Assembly (NCBI RefSeq): GCF_965363235.1
Contig: NC_134844.1
Coordinates: forward strand, 55,486,872 to 55,550,871
Length of the DNA stretch: 64,000 nt
Reading direction: 5' to 3'
Source of the DNA: Mytilus galloprovincialis
Taxonomy: Eukaryota; Mollusca; Bivalvia; Mytilida; Mytilidae
This document shows positions 12,501 through 27,500 of this stretch, in pieces. Below the pieces are notes generated by a model. That model worked only from the letters and a program-made list of their open reading frames with translations. It ran no database searches and had not been told where the DNA came from. Position numbers and translations under genes: made by a program. The first letter of the stretch is position 1. Every line of letters begins with the position of its first letter.

Positions 12501-15500
12501 TTAAACTGTACAATTTTATTGAACTTTTAATTTTTTACATTTTCTTTATTATATTTTCATTAGTGATTAACGCTAATTTCAATACTCATGATTGGGCTAG
12601 TAGTCAGTTTAAATCAATAGATGAGGAATGAAGAAGGAAAGAGGACATCATTATTCATTTTAATTTGTCGCTAATCATGCCTATTTTTGTTTTGCTCTTA
12701 CCAGGCAACCATATTCATAAACGAAAATCTCCTGTCCCCCATCCCAACAAATAAATAAATATCAGATGGTTTTTTCTTATTTAACACAAAATTGATGCTA
12801 ATTTTTAACGCCCAGTGACAAATATTTCATGCATGTTCAGGAAAACACGAGAGAAAAAGTCGGGTATATAATATAAAAACGAAGAGATGTGATCTGATTG
12901 CTGATGACGCAACTATCATAATATGAAGTAGTGAATGAAAGCAATAATAGGAAACCGTAAGGACTTCAACAATAAAAAAAAACCGATACTGTAAAGCCGT
13001 TTATAAAACGACATGAAAGTGTGAAACAATTCAAACGATAAAACTAATACGGCCTAATTATACAAAACAAAACAATTTGAAAAATACCAAATATGAGTTG
13101 AGACATGAACCAACGACAAACACTAAACTACATGATCCTACATGCTCCTGACTTGGGACAGGTTCATAAAGAATATGGCAGAAGTTGATTATATAAAAAC
13201 GAAGATGTGGTATGATTGCCAATGAGACAACTCTTCACAAGAGACCAAATGATACAAAAATTAACAGCCATAGGTCACCTGACCATACGGCTTTTAACAA
13301 TAAGCAAAGCCAATACCACATAGTGAGCTATAAAAGGCCCCGAAATCACAAATGTAAAACAATTTAAAGGAGAAAACTAACGGCCTATATAATTAATGTA
13401 TAAAATAAAGTGAACGAAAAACAAAGAAGTAACACAGCAACAAACGGCAACCACCGAGTTCCTGTCCCAAGTCAGTAGCCTGTAAGTCACTGACTTACAG
13501 GTTACTGACTTGGGACAGGCACATACATACTGAATGTGGCGGGATTAAACATAGTAGCGGGATCCCAACCATTTCCTATCCAGGGACAGTGATTTAACAG
13601 TACAACAACTAGTTTGTGAGCGCTCGATCCTCCTCGAGGCTGAAACAGTAGTGTAGCAGTACAATATAAGAACAACCTGTGCAAATCAGTTGCAATTTGA
13701 TTAACTGAAAAGATCGGTACGAGATACTCAAAAGAAACCGGCCAACTAACATTAAGACTATAGACTCAAAACATCGAACAAAGAGTATTTGCAATTACTG
13801 GAAGTTTGTTCAAAGCTAGTTGCAACTAGTTCTGAAATAAATCTTGTTCTCCCAGACTGAAGTATCAATCAGTACACAACCAACTGTTAAAATTTATTAA
13901 AAAGAAAAGTATAGGAAACGTCTGGTTTACGTTGCATACTAACATATGGATCGATATATAATGAAAGCATTTGAAAAGTGGTAGTCCGAAGGTTTTGACC
14001 ATCGAAATTTTGCATTAGAAATAATAGTTAGGACCTGGGGAGATTTTCTTCAAGGACCACCAGAAAAAAATGATTTTGAGAACTTCCTGAAAGCTTTGCT
14101 TTATACAAAAATAATCCAGTTCGGTTACTTTAAAAAATAAATAGATAGACTAAGATGTCCTTTTTGTAAATTGATCTGAGTCATATTCCAGACAAATATT
14201 AACGAATTCTTGTGCAGGATAAGATTGTTCTTAAAAATCAAATAGTGGGGGATAAAGCCTGATTTGTTTAGCAACATTGAATTGAAGAAAAGCATAAAGA
14301 AAATTGTAACGAACAGAGCACAATTTTACAGTCATGTCTACTGGACGTATCTTAATTTTCTTAAAAAAATCGTAAACTTAATTTAATTCATCCAACATAA
14401 CAAGAACCTGCTGTATTCGACGGCAATTATTTTTTTTTATTTTATTGATCTTCCGTAGAATATCTCCAGAAGAGGTCCAGATTCATTTTTTTGAACTCTT
14501 CACCAGAAGACATTCTGGAGATGTACAGAAGAGACCAATAAAACACGCCCCTAATACATAAAGCTGTCTGTTATCGAATTTGTATAGGTTTTTAAGGTTT
14601 ATGTACCCTTCTGTAGCCATTTTTGTACGAACTTTCCAAACTTCAATTGTATCAAAACTACAGATATAATGAATAATAGATATAGGCCATTTTGTACATA
14701 TTCCAAGGGGAAACTTGATGCAAAGCATTATTTTTTACTGTTCCATTGCATTTAATAGAAAAAGAGGACTTTGTGGCAAATAAATCAAGATTTTTATAGA
14801 AAATCCACAGCCTTTATCCTTGTACTCTCATATTTGGCAATTTGATGACTGATAGATATAGGATTATTGCATGCAGTGCTAGCATTGATTTATATAGGAT
14901 TATTGCATGCAGTGCTAGCATTGATTTCCTTAAAACAAGTTTATAAATGTAGTTATTGGTTAAGACAAGTATAAATATGGCCAAAATCAAGTACACCTTT
15001 TAAGGTGCGCTCGACTTTCGTGTCTCAGCACGAGGTGTTTTGGAATTTACAGGTTACTTAGAACTTTTTGTAAAAAATAAACACTAGCACATCATAGAAA
15101 ATCAAGTAAGTAATTTATGTTTCAAAGGAGTAGGTCCGGTAAGGACCGATTTTGGCCTCAAATTTCAGGTTCATCTGACGAAAGATTTTGACCACTTTTT
15201 AAACACTTAAGTGTCTATTTTATTTGAATTAATTAGTTTATGTGAAAGATTTTAACAGAATTAGTCATTAAAAACGATCCGATTCAAGCTCAAATATGAA
15301 AAATCTACCTAATATGCCGAAAAATGTCACTTTTCAGATGGTTTTTGGTAAAAATGAAAGTGGCCGCATCCGTGTTCATCCTCAACCTTTATATATGTTA
15401 TGTATTATCATAAAATACAACTTACATTTCAATATTAAGGATGAACACGAATGCGGCCACTTTCGTTTTACACGAAAACCGTCTAAAATTTAACTAAAAT

Positions 15501-18500
15501 GCTAGAATTATGAGGATTTAAGTAATTTAGCATGACTTAATGGTGCTAGTACATGTACCGGATATATGTGCATTGTATAGTCAAAAACAGCCCATATTTA
15601 TGTAGCAGAAGCATTCTACTGTCCAAAAAATAACGAAAGGTTTACATTTTAACAATTTCGTAAAACTGCTATATTTTGGGGCCAAAAAGGGGTCTTACTG
15701 AACCTACTCCTTTTATAACAAAAATCTCTGTATTAAAGGCTGTGGATTTTCTATAAAATTCTTGATTTATTTGCCACAAAGTCCTCTTTTTCTATCAAAT
15801 GCAATGAAACAGTAAAAAATAATGCTTTACATCAAGTTTCCCCTTGTAACATGTACTAAATGGCCTATCTCTATTATTTATTATATCTTTAGTTTTGATA
15901 CAATTAAGGTTTGAAAAATTCGTGCAAAAATGGCTACAGAAGGGTACATACACCTTAAGAAGTTTGAACTTGAACGTGGGTGTTGATTGCTTTTAATTTC
16001 ATACAGAATATCCCATAAAAATTAGTATTATAATAAACATGTTCTTGGATTAATTTGCACTTCTCATAAGTGCAAATTGGAACCACACTTTTTTTTGTCG
16101 TAGAATCACCAAATTTGGCAATAATGTACCTCTGGGGATAAATAACACAATACAAAAAAAAAATTGGTGTGGCTCGCCCGGTTCGGCAACTGGAGTGAAA
16201 ACAGTGACAAAATCCTGTAGGATATTTTTTTCTCCCATAGGATTTTTAAAAATCCTACAGGATTTTCAGAAATCCTATAGGATAAAGTCATAATCCCATA
16301 GGATATTTTTTATATCCTACAGGATATTTAAATCCTAAGGGATAATAAATCCCTTAGGAGAATAAAAATATCCTATAGGATATAGTTTCTCCCTTAGGAT
16401 TAAAAAAATCCCTTAGGAAAAATAAAAGCATTTCCTATAGGATATTTTTTATCCTACAGGATATAAGTCTAATAAGATAATCCCATGGGATTAAAAATAT
16501 CCGATAGGATTAATAAATATCCTAAGGGATTTCATTACAGAAAAAATATCCTGTGGGATAAAAAAGAATCCTAAGGGTAATAAATAAATCCTAAGGGAGA
16601 TTAAAAATCCTGTGGGAGATCAAAGTAACACATAAGAGAGAAAAAATCCTATGGGAGAAAGAAATATCCTAAAGGAGAAATGAATATCCTATAGGAGAAA
16701 TAAATATCCTATGGGAGAATGAAATATCTTATCAGAGATAAATCTATTTGTGAACAAAACCAAAGAACAGATAATAGTTTTATATGTTTTTGTAGTAAGT
16801 AAGGATATTATTTTATTGGACCAGACCAAATATTCCCAGATTTCATTGTTCAAGAATTGTTGATTTTTCTACCAATGACACAAATTCCCGATAATTTTAC
16901 TTGGAGCTTGCATTGTGTTACTGCTACTGGTCCGTTTGTTATTTTATGTTTATTATTGCCATTTGCGTAGTTTCTTCTGTTACCTATTCCCACATCTGAC
17001 TCTGGCTTCTTTTAAACCGAGTTTTCTCTTTTTTATGCATTGTGGTTGTTTATTCCTCATTTGCTAAAGGAATAGGGGCCGGTTGAGATATCAAAAGTCA
17101 TGAATACACATTCATCGCCTGGTTCAAAGCAGAAACCTTTATCCTTTAGTAATATCATGTGGTTTTTTTTCAATTAAATTCAAAAGTGCATTCTAGTGTT
17201 TAGTGTAGCAATCATTTCACTGAACTGTTATACATTATTGTTTAATGACCAAAAGAGGTCCGCCTCCATGTGCGGAATTTTCTTTCTACATAGAGGACCC
17301 ATCATTTTGAACTCATTAGGGTTCCTGTACTCACACGACTTGTTTTTTTTTACTGAGACATGACTGTGACACCATCTGAACAAAAACTGTGAATAAAATC
17401 AGAAGCAATTTTAAAACAACACATGGTGTTGGGGCTAAGAATACCACCAGCTTTTCATTGAAAGTAATGACAAGACAGAAACATGCGTCCAACGGGTATA
17501 TCCAATACACTACAATTACTTAAACAACTTTGAAAATCGTACATAAGTGTTTTTGATTTTTATTAAATATAGCTTGCTTTCCGTGAAGATATTTTTATTG
17601 TGGAGATGCCTGAATAGATTTGCCAGTAGCCATACTTCTTCGATTGTGTCCTCAATATGCATGTAGTATTTGCAACTGAACATTTACATTAACTTTCAAC
17701 AATAAATTCTTCAACAAAATTTGATAATAACTGAAATTTTATGGAACTAAAAACTAGATGTTCTAAAGACAGTATTGTTCACATTGGTCTATGTGCATCT
17801 CTGACAACAGACACATCAACACGTTAGGCTAGAATAACATTCGTAACTAAAACTTTCAAAAAAATCATTATTGCTGATAATTTCAGAGATTAAAAGGAGA
17901 AATCATTTTGCTTTTGTTTAATCCGCTTTCGTGCGCATGGCTTTGATGGACGCCAACTCTTAAGTTAGAATATGGTCAGCTTGTTAAAATGTTTATGTAT
18001 TAAAAAGTTTTATCAAGAAAATGGAATAGAAATGTCGACAATAACAAATTGAGATATTATATGCTAAAAATAGATATAAATAAAGTCAGTGGTATGAGTG
18101 CTTATATTACAATTGATTTGGCAATGGAGAAAAAATGTTCCTATCCATCAATCTTTTAAAACTTTACACACTCTGTGTTCTCTTTGTTTTTTTTTTTTAC
18201 ATAAACCTATGTCAATTTCCAAGTTGTGGTCCCTTACGCGAAATTTTGTTAAAATTTGAAGACTATTAAAAATTAAATAGGTCAAAGAACAACCTTCAAC
18301 ATTTGAGGCTTTTTATAGCCAAGGCTTCGTTTAGTTTAAACATATTTTATCTAAAAAAAAAAAAAAAAACAGCCTTCAACACGGAGCCTTGGAAATTAGA
18401 AAATTTGCAGTTAGAGGCCGCAAGAATAGTAACAGGTCTACCAATATTTACAAAAACTGAAACTTTATATTCTGAGGTTGGCTTGGAATCTCTTTTTGAA

Positions 18501-21500
18501 AGAACAAAGAGAAAAAAATTACAGATGTTTTAAAACATTTAAAACCCGGCCACGTCCACTTGTATTTTTTGTCTATCTGACGAGTTAAGCCTTTTTCAAC
18601 TGATTTTTATAGTTCGTTCTTATGTTGTACTGTTATACCACTCTCCAAGGTTAGGGGGAGGGTTGGGATCTCGCTAACATGTTTAACACCGCCACATTAT
18701 TTATGTATGTGCCTGTCCCAAGTCAGGAGCCTGTAATTCAGTGGTTGTCGTTTGTTTATGTGTTGCATATTTGTTTTTCGTTCATTATTTTACATAAATA
18801 AGGCCGTTAGTTTTCTCGTTTGAATTGTTTTACATTGTCTTATCGGGGCCTTTTAAAGCTGACTATGCGGTATGGGCTTTGCTCATTGTTGAAGGCCGTA
18901 CGGTGACCTATAGTTGTTAATGTTTGTGTCATTTTGGTCTTTTGTGGATAGTTGTATCATTGGCAATCATGCCACATCTTTTTTTATATGAACCAAAAGC
19001 ATGCACCAGAATATCTATGTAATATTGTACCTCCTTGTGTACAAAGTACAACCAACTACCCGTTGCGAAATAGTCATGATATTATTGTTCCATTTTGTAG
19101 ACTTTCCCTTACTACTGAATCGTTTATTCCCTCAACTATACGAGAATGGAATAAACTTAATCCAAAAAATCGCAGTGTCGACTCTATTTCTAAATTTAAG
19201 AAAGAATTAAAAAACGATAGTCTATTATGTAAAACTGAAACGTTTTATTTGTACGGCCCAATGAAATTAAATATTATCTTAACGCAATTTCTATGTTCCA
19301 CTTCATTCTTAAACAATGACCTATTTAGAGCTAATATTATAAAGGATCCTTCTTGCCATTGTGGGTCCGATATTGAGGATGTCTACCATTACTTCTTCGT
19401 TTGCCCAAAATACACATTATGCAGAAAAACCTTATTCCATAACCTTAACTGGCTGTCTGAAAACTTTGTTTTAGATACAAAACTATTAATTTGCGGACAC
19501 TTAGAACTTTTGAACGAACAAAATATCCAAATTTTCAAACAAGTTCAAAATTTTATAAAAAGGTCAAACAGATTGCTTATGCCTTGACAGAGCGTTATTA
19601 TTACTGACACGGAACGTCGTCGTTGTCATCAATTCACAAGTCATCGTCACAGAATTATACGACTTTTCAAACTTTCTTTTCCTCTTTTTACTTTCTCTCC
19701 TCTTTGTTCACCTATGAAAGCTAGTATTTATTTGTATAAACTATTTGTTTTATGTGCATGTCCATTATATCATACAATTATTGTAACTTTATATTGTATT
19801 ATGGAGAAGACTTCATAAGTATGATTTACTTGTGTCTAATCCATTTTTCTTTAATTCAGCAAATAAAATATGTCTAAACTAAACTGAGCCTTGTCTATAA
19901 AAAGCCTCAAATGACACATGAACAACCGTTCAAACAGGAAAACCAACGGTCGAATCTATAAGCGAAACTAGAATCACTTATGAACTATACATTAGCAAAC
20001 GACACCCACTGAATAACAGATATCTGACATAGGACAGCTGCAAGCAAACAGTATAGGTGTATATGTTTAAAAGCCTTAAGTATACGGATAACTCAAAAGA
20101 CTTAAGTTATAATATTCTTAATGTTACCAGAACCGTATATATATATGTTAATTAAGATATGATATTTCTAAAACAATTTCTCGTCCTAAATATGCATGAA
20201 ATACTTGCCACTGGACATTAAGCAACCAACAATCAACCAATCAAATTGTACTTTAAAAATTAATTAAACAATATAAACCACAATTGTGTTCATCACTTGT
20301 TGTCAGTTGTCTGTTTGTACAAAATATACTGAATTCGTTTTTGTCCAGAAATATATCATTGAGACAAGTTCAAGTATGTAAATAAATGCATACGATATCG
20401 TGAGGTAGTTGAAATTATCCAGTAGAATCATTTTGTGTCCGTCGTCGTCTTTCATACATATCAAGTGTTGTATTCACTGTTAGCGTTAGGCATGGTCTCG
20501 AAATTATAGTCCCTATTTCGGTATTGACTAATCACGAAGGGGAAAAGGGGGGGGGGGGGGGTCCACGGGTCAAACACCTTTTTCTTTATTAACAATAAAC
20601 ACTTTTTTTTAAAATTAAATAAACCGATGTATACTTCAGATGTTGAATCAAAAAAAGATTTCAAAACAATAATAAATCTTAAATTCAAAAGTATTTTATG
20701 GTAAACATATTTAATGTTAAGGTTATATTCTATGCAGTTAGCAGTTATGTAATTTGACACTTGTCTTACGGTTTCGCTACTTTCGGCAAAATCTAAACAT
20801 TGTTCAATAGGAAGTGTTTTTTTCTCTTTATCGTGTCTAGATTGTTTTGCACATTCGTTTATACTTTTATATATGTTGTTGTTTGTAATTTGATAATAGT
20901 GTTCCAAAAACGCAAATAGCTGGGTGACAACTATTATTTGCTTATGATAATGTCTTGGGATGACTCCGGACTCCGGACCATTATTTGTTCGCTTTGAATT
21001 ACACGGAATTTCTGCCAAAGCTTAGTGAGTATTATTAGAATGTAGGACAAAAAGTCACAGGACCAAAAGTCACAGACTAAAAGTCACCAAAAAAAGTCAC
21101 AGGTCAAAGTCAGAATTCATTTTTCTGATTATTTTCTTTGGGTAAAAAACGCTTATTTCTACAAAAATATGTTTGTATTGTTCTTGAACTATTATATATA
21201 AACCAACTTTGTAAACAACATGCATTTACCCAAAAAATATCAAAGATGATTAAATAATTGTTGAAAACAAACAAAATATTTCAAGATATTTCTTTTACAT
21301 ATTCAAAAACTAATCAACATTTTATTTGTGACTTTTTGTCCTACCACTTTTGTGACTTTATGTGCTGTGACTTTCTGTCCGTTTACCTATTATTCAACCA
21401 GGTAAGTTTTCGCAAAAATGTGCTATCGAAAATACAGGTGAACGCATTAATTCGGCACTAAAATGGTCTCTCATGTCGGCGCTATTATGTCCTTTAGTAG

Positions 21501-24500
21501 TTAAATTTTTTCCTCCAAAAATCGAATTTCACGTTTCGGCATTTTCGTGCATTACTTTTCCGAAATGAGTAGATACCACTTTTCCGCATTTTACCTGTAT
21601 TTCACCTGTAAAAAGTGATAAAAACGATATATATATATAACTGAGCCTTACGGTCTTATTAGCTATAGCACCAGTTCGTAAAAATGACCGCGAACGAATT
21701 GAATTCGTATGTCCGAACAGTTTGTCAAGTATGGTAGAGAAGAGATTACGAGGTTAGACTTCATAAAGTCAGTTGGCTATAAGTTTTACACTTTGACCAA
21801 TATGCATGTAAATTGGCTAAATTTACTGTAAAATACTTTACTGTCGTTTTCTGTTTTATCTGCATGCATAATTTTATATAAACTTTTAGCGCTGAATATT
21901 GACTTTAAATATTTGAATTTGATGTGACTTACTGTACATCCTTTTCCATGTTTTAGGGGGGGGGGGGATGGTTTGTTGGTGTGTGAGGGGGGTATGTCTT
22001 GTTTAATCGTAGAGAGACTTTATGATTGTAACTTTTCTGAAAATAAAAAGAATTGAAAAAGATAAAAACAAAAACAAACAAAAAAACCATCTCGATAGCT
22101 ACAGATAAAAACGTAAAGTTACAAATAAAAATAGCTCGTTGGTGTAATTTAAAAAGACTAAATATTGATTTTAGTTATTGAACTTGAATAAGAATTTGTA
22201 ACATTTATCCCACCTAGGACACCTCTTAAAAAAGATGACTGGTAATGCTTTACAAATTTAACGTGGCAGTTTCTGAGACATGGAACATTCTGTATAGGTA
22301 GTGATTTACTTTGACATGTTTGGGTATTACAGCAGCGTTACATGTATATTACTTGTATATGGTAAGGTATACATGTATATATCTATTCCGAATTTCGTGA
22401 CAATTAGGTTTTATTACATTCACAATTCTGCATTTTCTGTATTCCAAATTCACATTTTTTTTCAAACCAAATATCATTGATGATATGTAATTTTTGAAGG
22501 AAACAATTTTGACTATCAAATTGATTTCGTTGTTACTATTATATGTATTAAGTCATTGAAATTAAAAAAAAAATCATACGGCTTGTCCACGAAGAACTGA
22601 AGCCGATATTATGGAGTATTACATGAATTGCATGGATGTAATAAAACAATCCAGTTAAGTGATATAAGTTAAGGTCCCTCTTAAATCATGAATGGTCATG
22701 CTATAAAATCGGGAGAGTTTCTTTGACATGGTATACATTCTGTTGTGATTCACATTGATATTTCCGGGTGTTACAGAGCTACATGCATGCTACCCGTAGA
22801 TGATAAAATGCAGCCCCATAAGATCTTGCGTATAGAGGTTCACGTTAATATTGGTACTTAAAACTTCTTTTTTCAATCATTCAGTTATTTTCTCTCGTGT
22901 AAATAGCCAGATTCTAATTATAGCACTTGATTTTTAATGTTCCCAAGAATAGTTCTTCCTTTAAAAATTACCCGTTGTAATTCAATACAAAAATATTTTG
23001 GTTTTATAACTTCTTCTTAAGATTTGTAAATTTGAACATCATTTATCATTTTATGACATCGAATTTAACCATTCTAAATGTATATGTTCAAAATTATTAT
23101 TTGGTAAACATCGGACCTTACCCTAAATATAATTCAATATTTCACAACGATCTATTTGTATTTGCCAACGTCTTTAATATGCAATTTAACTTGTGTATTG
23201 AACTCGACTTTATTACTTATTGTCCTTTCGAAATGACAGTCACACCTGACACGTGTACCCTAATGTGAGAATAATACACACATCGCATAGTTAAAGATAG
23301 TAAAAGGCAAATACTAAACTTAATTTGAAGATTTACTTCATTTGTCCACCATATATGTCGAGAAATCAAATATTAAAACAAAAAATAAAGATTTAATTTT
23401 TAACAAGGATCTCTAGTTTAGAATTTCACTTTACCTTAGTTACTTTCATGGAACATCCTGATCAACAAGAAAGTAATGATACATTTTGCAAGATTTGAGA
23501 GACTTAGATAGCCATAAAGCAGTAAATGTAAGTTATAAAAAATGTAGTATAGACCTAAACACATTTTTTTTTCATTTCCCTTCAGCCGAGATTTTTTCCA
23601 AGAAAAAAAATCAGGAATCTAATAAATTGATAAAAAAGAACCATTTCAAGTAAAAGATGAATGTTGTACGAATTTAAGACTTTTAAAATGCAACTTCGTA
23701 AAAAAGTAATATATTAAAGAAATATTTTAGTGGTTAGTAGGATAACGTTTGATATTTATGGATGAAACGGAAAGCGGGGAGGTGGGGGTGGAGATACAAT
23801 TAATTTTATAATAAACAGGCTGTGATCTTTAATTTTGATGAAAAAATATAGGATGTGCCATTCCATCCCCCCCATCCCACCTTAAAAAATCGTAAAAATC
23901 GCACGTTTGTTGCCAAATACATGAATTTAATATTCAGTAGTGGGGGTCCCGGGGTTGGAACAACCCTTTTTTGGATGATCAATGCATTTAAATGGGACAT
24001 AAAGTTGGACCCCACCCTTGTTTTGTCCTGGATTTTGACCTGGATCCGTCACTGATATATAAATTCGATAACAATATAAACGTTTCAAAAGAATGCATTT
24101 CCTACTTAATTAGTACATGAAATGTTTATAAAAAATGTTTTTGTCTTATTATATATATTCAGGCATATACTTTAATTTTTTTTTAATTCATGATCGGGAA
24201 TAAACACGTGTTACATTATGATTCAATCGCAGCTTACCCGCGCCCAAAATTGATGACATAAGTTGAATGATTTTCTTCTAGATTTGCTGCTTATTTGGAC
24301 GTGTATTACATGAACACTTTTTGTTTATAGGGATTCTATCTTATGATAAGATTTGAATTTTATTTACTTATTTCCTGTCTTATTTTTATTGAAATATACA
24401 CGTCAGTATCATCATTTCTTTACTTTCAGCATTGTCCAAAATACTATTCATATCCATATATTGAAGAACAATTTAATGACCGAATATTTTGCTTCATAAA

Positions 24501-27500
24501 GGGGCGGTGTGTTCTTTTTTTTAGTGTATTACCTATTTACTTTTCAACGCCTTCACCCACTTTTTTTGGTTTAAATTAGCACTTTTACGGTATTCGGAAA
24601 ATCAGGAGTTATGCAAAACATTAATTTGTCATCTGCTAGACCATAATAAATTATTTCTCATAAAATTTGGGATCAAAATAATTTTTTTTAGGAGAAAACC
24701 ATACCCCCCCCCTTTTTTGAAGCCAAGTTAAATGTCCCTTAATTAGTGTATATAATATGAATAGTATTTTACTGGAAATGTTTGAAAAAAGATATTGATG
24801 CTAACGTAATTATTTTGTTCAATAAAAAGAAAGGAAATAAGCCGGTGAACCAAAAAGTTCAAATCTAATTGAAAGTTAAAGTGCCCATGAACTCACTGAT
24901 TATGCACGAGTGATTCTATTCATATAAAGTGTCCGTGTAACAACTAAAAAGAGTCCGTGTATCATATGAAAAGAATCCGTGTAACACCCATTAATGTACT
25001 GTTTGTTCTATATCTCTGCGTGGGCAACGTCGTACAAATTATTGATATCAATAGGTCAATCGAAAAAAAACCTAAAATACTCCACTTATCATAAAAAGCT
25101 TCACAAATTCAAAGAAATGGTTTGACACGAAATCAATATATGTATCTGCTTTTAAACTATTCTATAATATATACATATAAATATATAACGTTAATTAAAA
25201 CTGCGAAAAAAAACTGAATCCATTTGTCGGTAAAAAACGGACAAACGAAATTGTAAAAAATATATATATTATCTTTAAAATGTATTAGTATATTTATTCT
25301 AGTTTATTAATCAAATGTTGATCACCAGCAGTATGTGTGCCTTACTAGTTTAATGTCGTGGACTGTGATGTATGCTGTCACCTTCGAGACTTATTTGCAA
25401 ACGGTTCATTAAAATAGATGGTCAGGATGGGGTCGATGAATAGAGAATAATGGATTAAAAGTGCCGAATAAAGGAAAAAAATAATGACTACAGAAAAATT
25501 AAGAAAAAAATAAGAAATAGAGAATGGCGAAGTGCTTATATATAGAGAACACAGAAAAAGACAGAAAAATTATAGTATTAAGGACCCCGTACAGGTCCTC
25601 ATAAAATTGACACATCTTATTTTCACACCTAGCAGTTTCTGCGTATATACACATAGTGGTCAGTGTACATCTTCAATGTTCAATTAGGTGTGAAATTTTA
25701 ATCTGGTAATTGAGATTAAATATAAAAGATGAATATTGTGTTTATTTCATTAAAGTGTCGCATATTGCTCTTATAGTTAAAACAAAAATCAATAACCAGC
25801 CTTCATAGAATTACGAGACACTAAATTGACAATAAAATTAATTAAAATATATATAATTATGAATAAGTTACAACAAGGATATGTAAAGTTAGACACACAT
25901 CTTTATCAATGAAATCCAGGATTTGTATAGTATGTAAAATAATATCCACATTTTATATAAGTAAAAAAATGAACCAATAAAATCTTTATCAAAATGCTAA
26001 TAATGGCTTGCTAATATTGTGATGATAGATATTATAATTAAAATTGTCAAGTGAAATGATCTTTTTAAAAGAAAATAAAGGTATATAAACTTGTCATATT
26101 ATTTGAAGCACATCACAGTAACCTTTAAATAAGATACAAATATGCACATAGAAAGACAAAAAAAGTACTGAAGATATATTGGTTGTAAATCATAATTTCA
26201 TAAAAACTTTTTTCTTCTAAGAAAAAAACTATTAAATGTACGAGCTAAAAACTTTTGTATGTATTTACAGTTCATATGAGCAATAACACCAAATCGTGCA
26301 TTATACAAATCGCATTTTTTATTGATATTGTTTAAGGTTTTTTACATTTTTCTTCGGAAATATTAATATTTATGTGATTTAAAGGGAATTTTATGTCCTT
26401 TCTGCTCTTATCAAACTTCTTTGGTGTCCTTAGTGCTCCTTTGTGCACAAAGGAGGTCCTTTGCGGTGTTTTTAGAGACCCCATCTTTTCTATGTGTTCA
26501 TTCTGTAATAGTCAATATGTTCACGTGATTTTTGAAAAAGTTCATATCGGAAGTCTGTATATAAAGGACAGATTATTAAAAAACGTATTTCGTTTTCCAC
26601 ACAGTTCGTACTACAAAATTTGCCAAGTCTATCACTAAATGGTATCTGCGGTATGGAATATCGTTCCGTTTTAACGGCTAGCGAAAATAACGATTTCGCA
26701 GATAAAAATATGAAAATGTTAAATAAAAATATTTAAACCTTTTTCACAAACTTTTTCCCAACGTGTACGCTTGGATGACATTTTTGTGACTTTCATCCTA
26801 CTAATAAAAACATGTGCGACTTTTCCCTCAGCATACATGTGGATCATGGGATCCGTAGAAATACCGCAAAAGGACCTCCTTAGTGCACTAAAAACAAAAA
26901 TGTGCACTAAGGACCTGAAGGAATGACACAACTATCGTAAAGGATATGGCATATTGAAATAGACTTTGTAAAAATTCGTAATTTCAAATTTTATAATTAT
27001 GTCTTTTTAAATTAGACAGTTATCTAATATTTTCTCGACACGTGCCTCAATCAGTTGATTGGGCATCCCGTTGATTGTCACCTTTAGTGTAATCGGTAGA
27101 AATTCATGTTCGCTCAACCCTGACCCGTTTATAATCCGCTTGTATATACGAATTTTAACATGTATATGGTATTTCAAATTGTTCTTTTATTTTTTTCGTT
27201 TTTTTGTTTCTGCCGTGTTTATTCTGTCTGGTATAATTTTTACTTCTAAGGTAATAGCGTCTGTTCAACTCTTTTCAGTTTGGGAACTTTTTATCCTTTT
27301 AATTTTAAAAATACAAATAATTGTAAACACTTCACGGAAAGGTGAGGATTGATAGTTGGTTGCTTAACGTCCAGTAGCCAATACTTCATTCATTTTTCTG
27401 ATGTCAGGAACCATGCCTTACCGCAAGGTTTTTAAAAGGATAGAACACAGGCAAATGCAAAAAGATTCTATTGACTATCTTTGCTGCCTAGGTCTCTATA

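Larger units (their letters stand above)
12063..14553. mobile_element. 2.5 kb TIR element beginning AGGGGCGTGTTTT
   Basis: AGGGGCGTGTTTTTTTG at 12063 is mirrored by AAAACACGCCCCT ending at 14553. Just inside each end lies a matching imperfect palindrome (CCAGAAGAGGTCCA...TCTTCTGG). Two mussel repeat copies (12868-13180 and 13184-13720) are inserted. The left third has a short frame with a zinc-finger-like motif (12200-12401). No complete transposase. Confidence 0.55.
14589..15959. mobile_element. Foldback element with ~230 bp arms, MITE nested in its loop
   Basis: 14589-14818 and 15723-15959 are inverted copies at roughly 88-90% identity by eye, each reading GTACCCTTCTGTAGCCA at the outer end and TAGAAAATCCACAGCCTTTA at the inner end. 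The loop contains a 36 bp tandem duplication (14856-14927) and the GGAGTAGG MITE (15125-15715). Confidence 0.8.
22871..26389. other. Intron 3, mostly unassigned
   Basis: No exon-like segment found. A one-ended copy of the GGATCCAG MITE ends at 24053. The remainder is AT-rich with short T and A runs. Confidence 0.35.

Noticed and set aside
23855-24055. Opposed frames of 66-69 codons at 23.8-24.05 kb
   Set aside because: They lie over a MITE-like end (TGGATCCGTCACTG) with purine/pyrimidine runs and show no recognisable protein motif.
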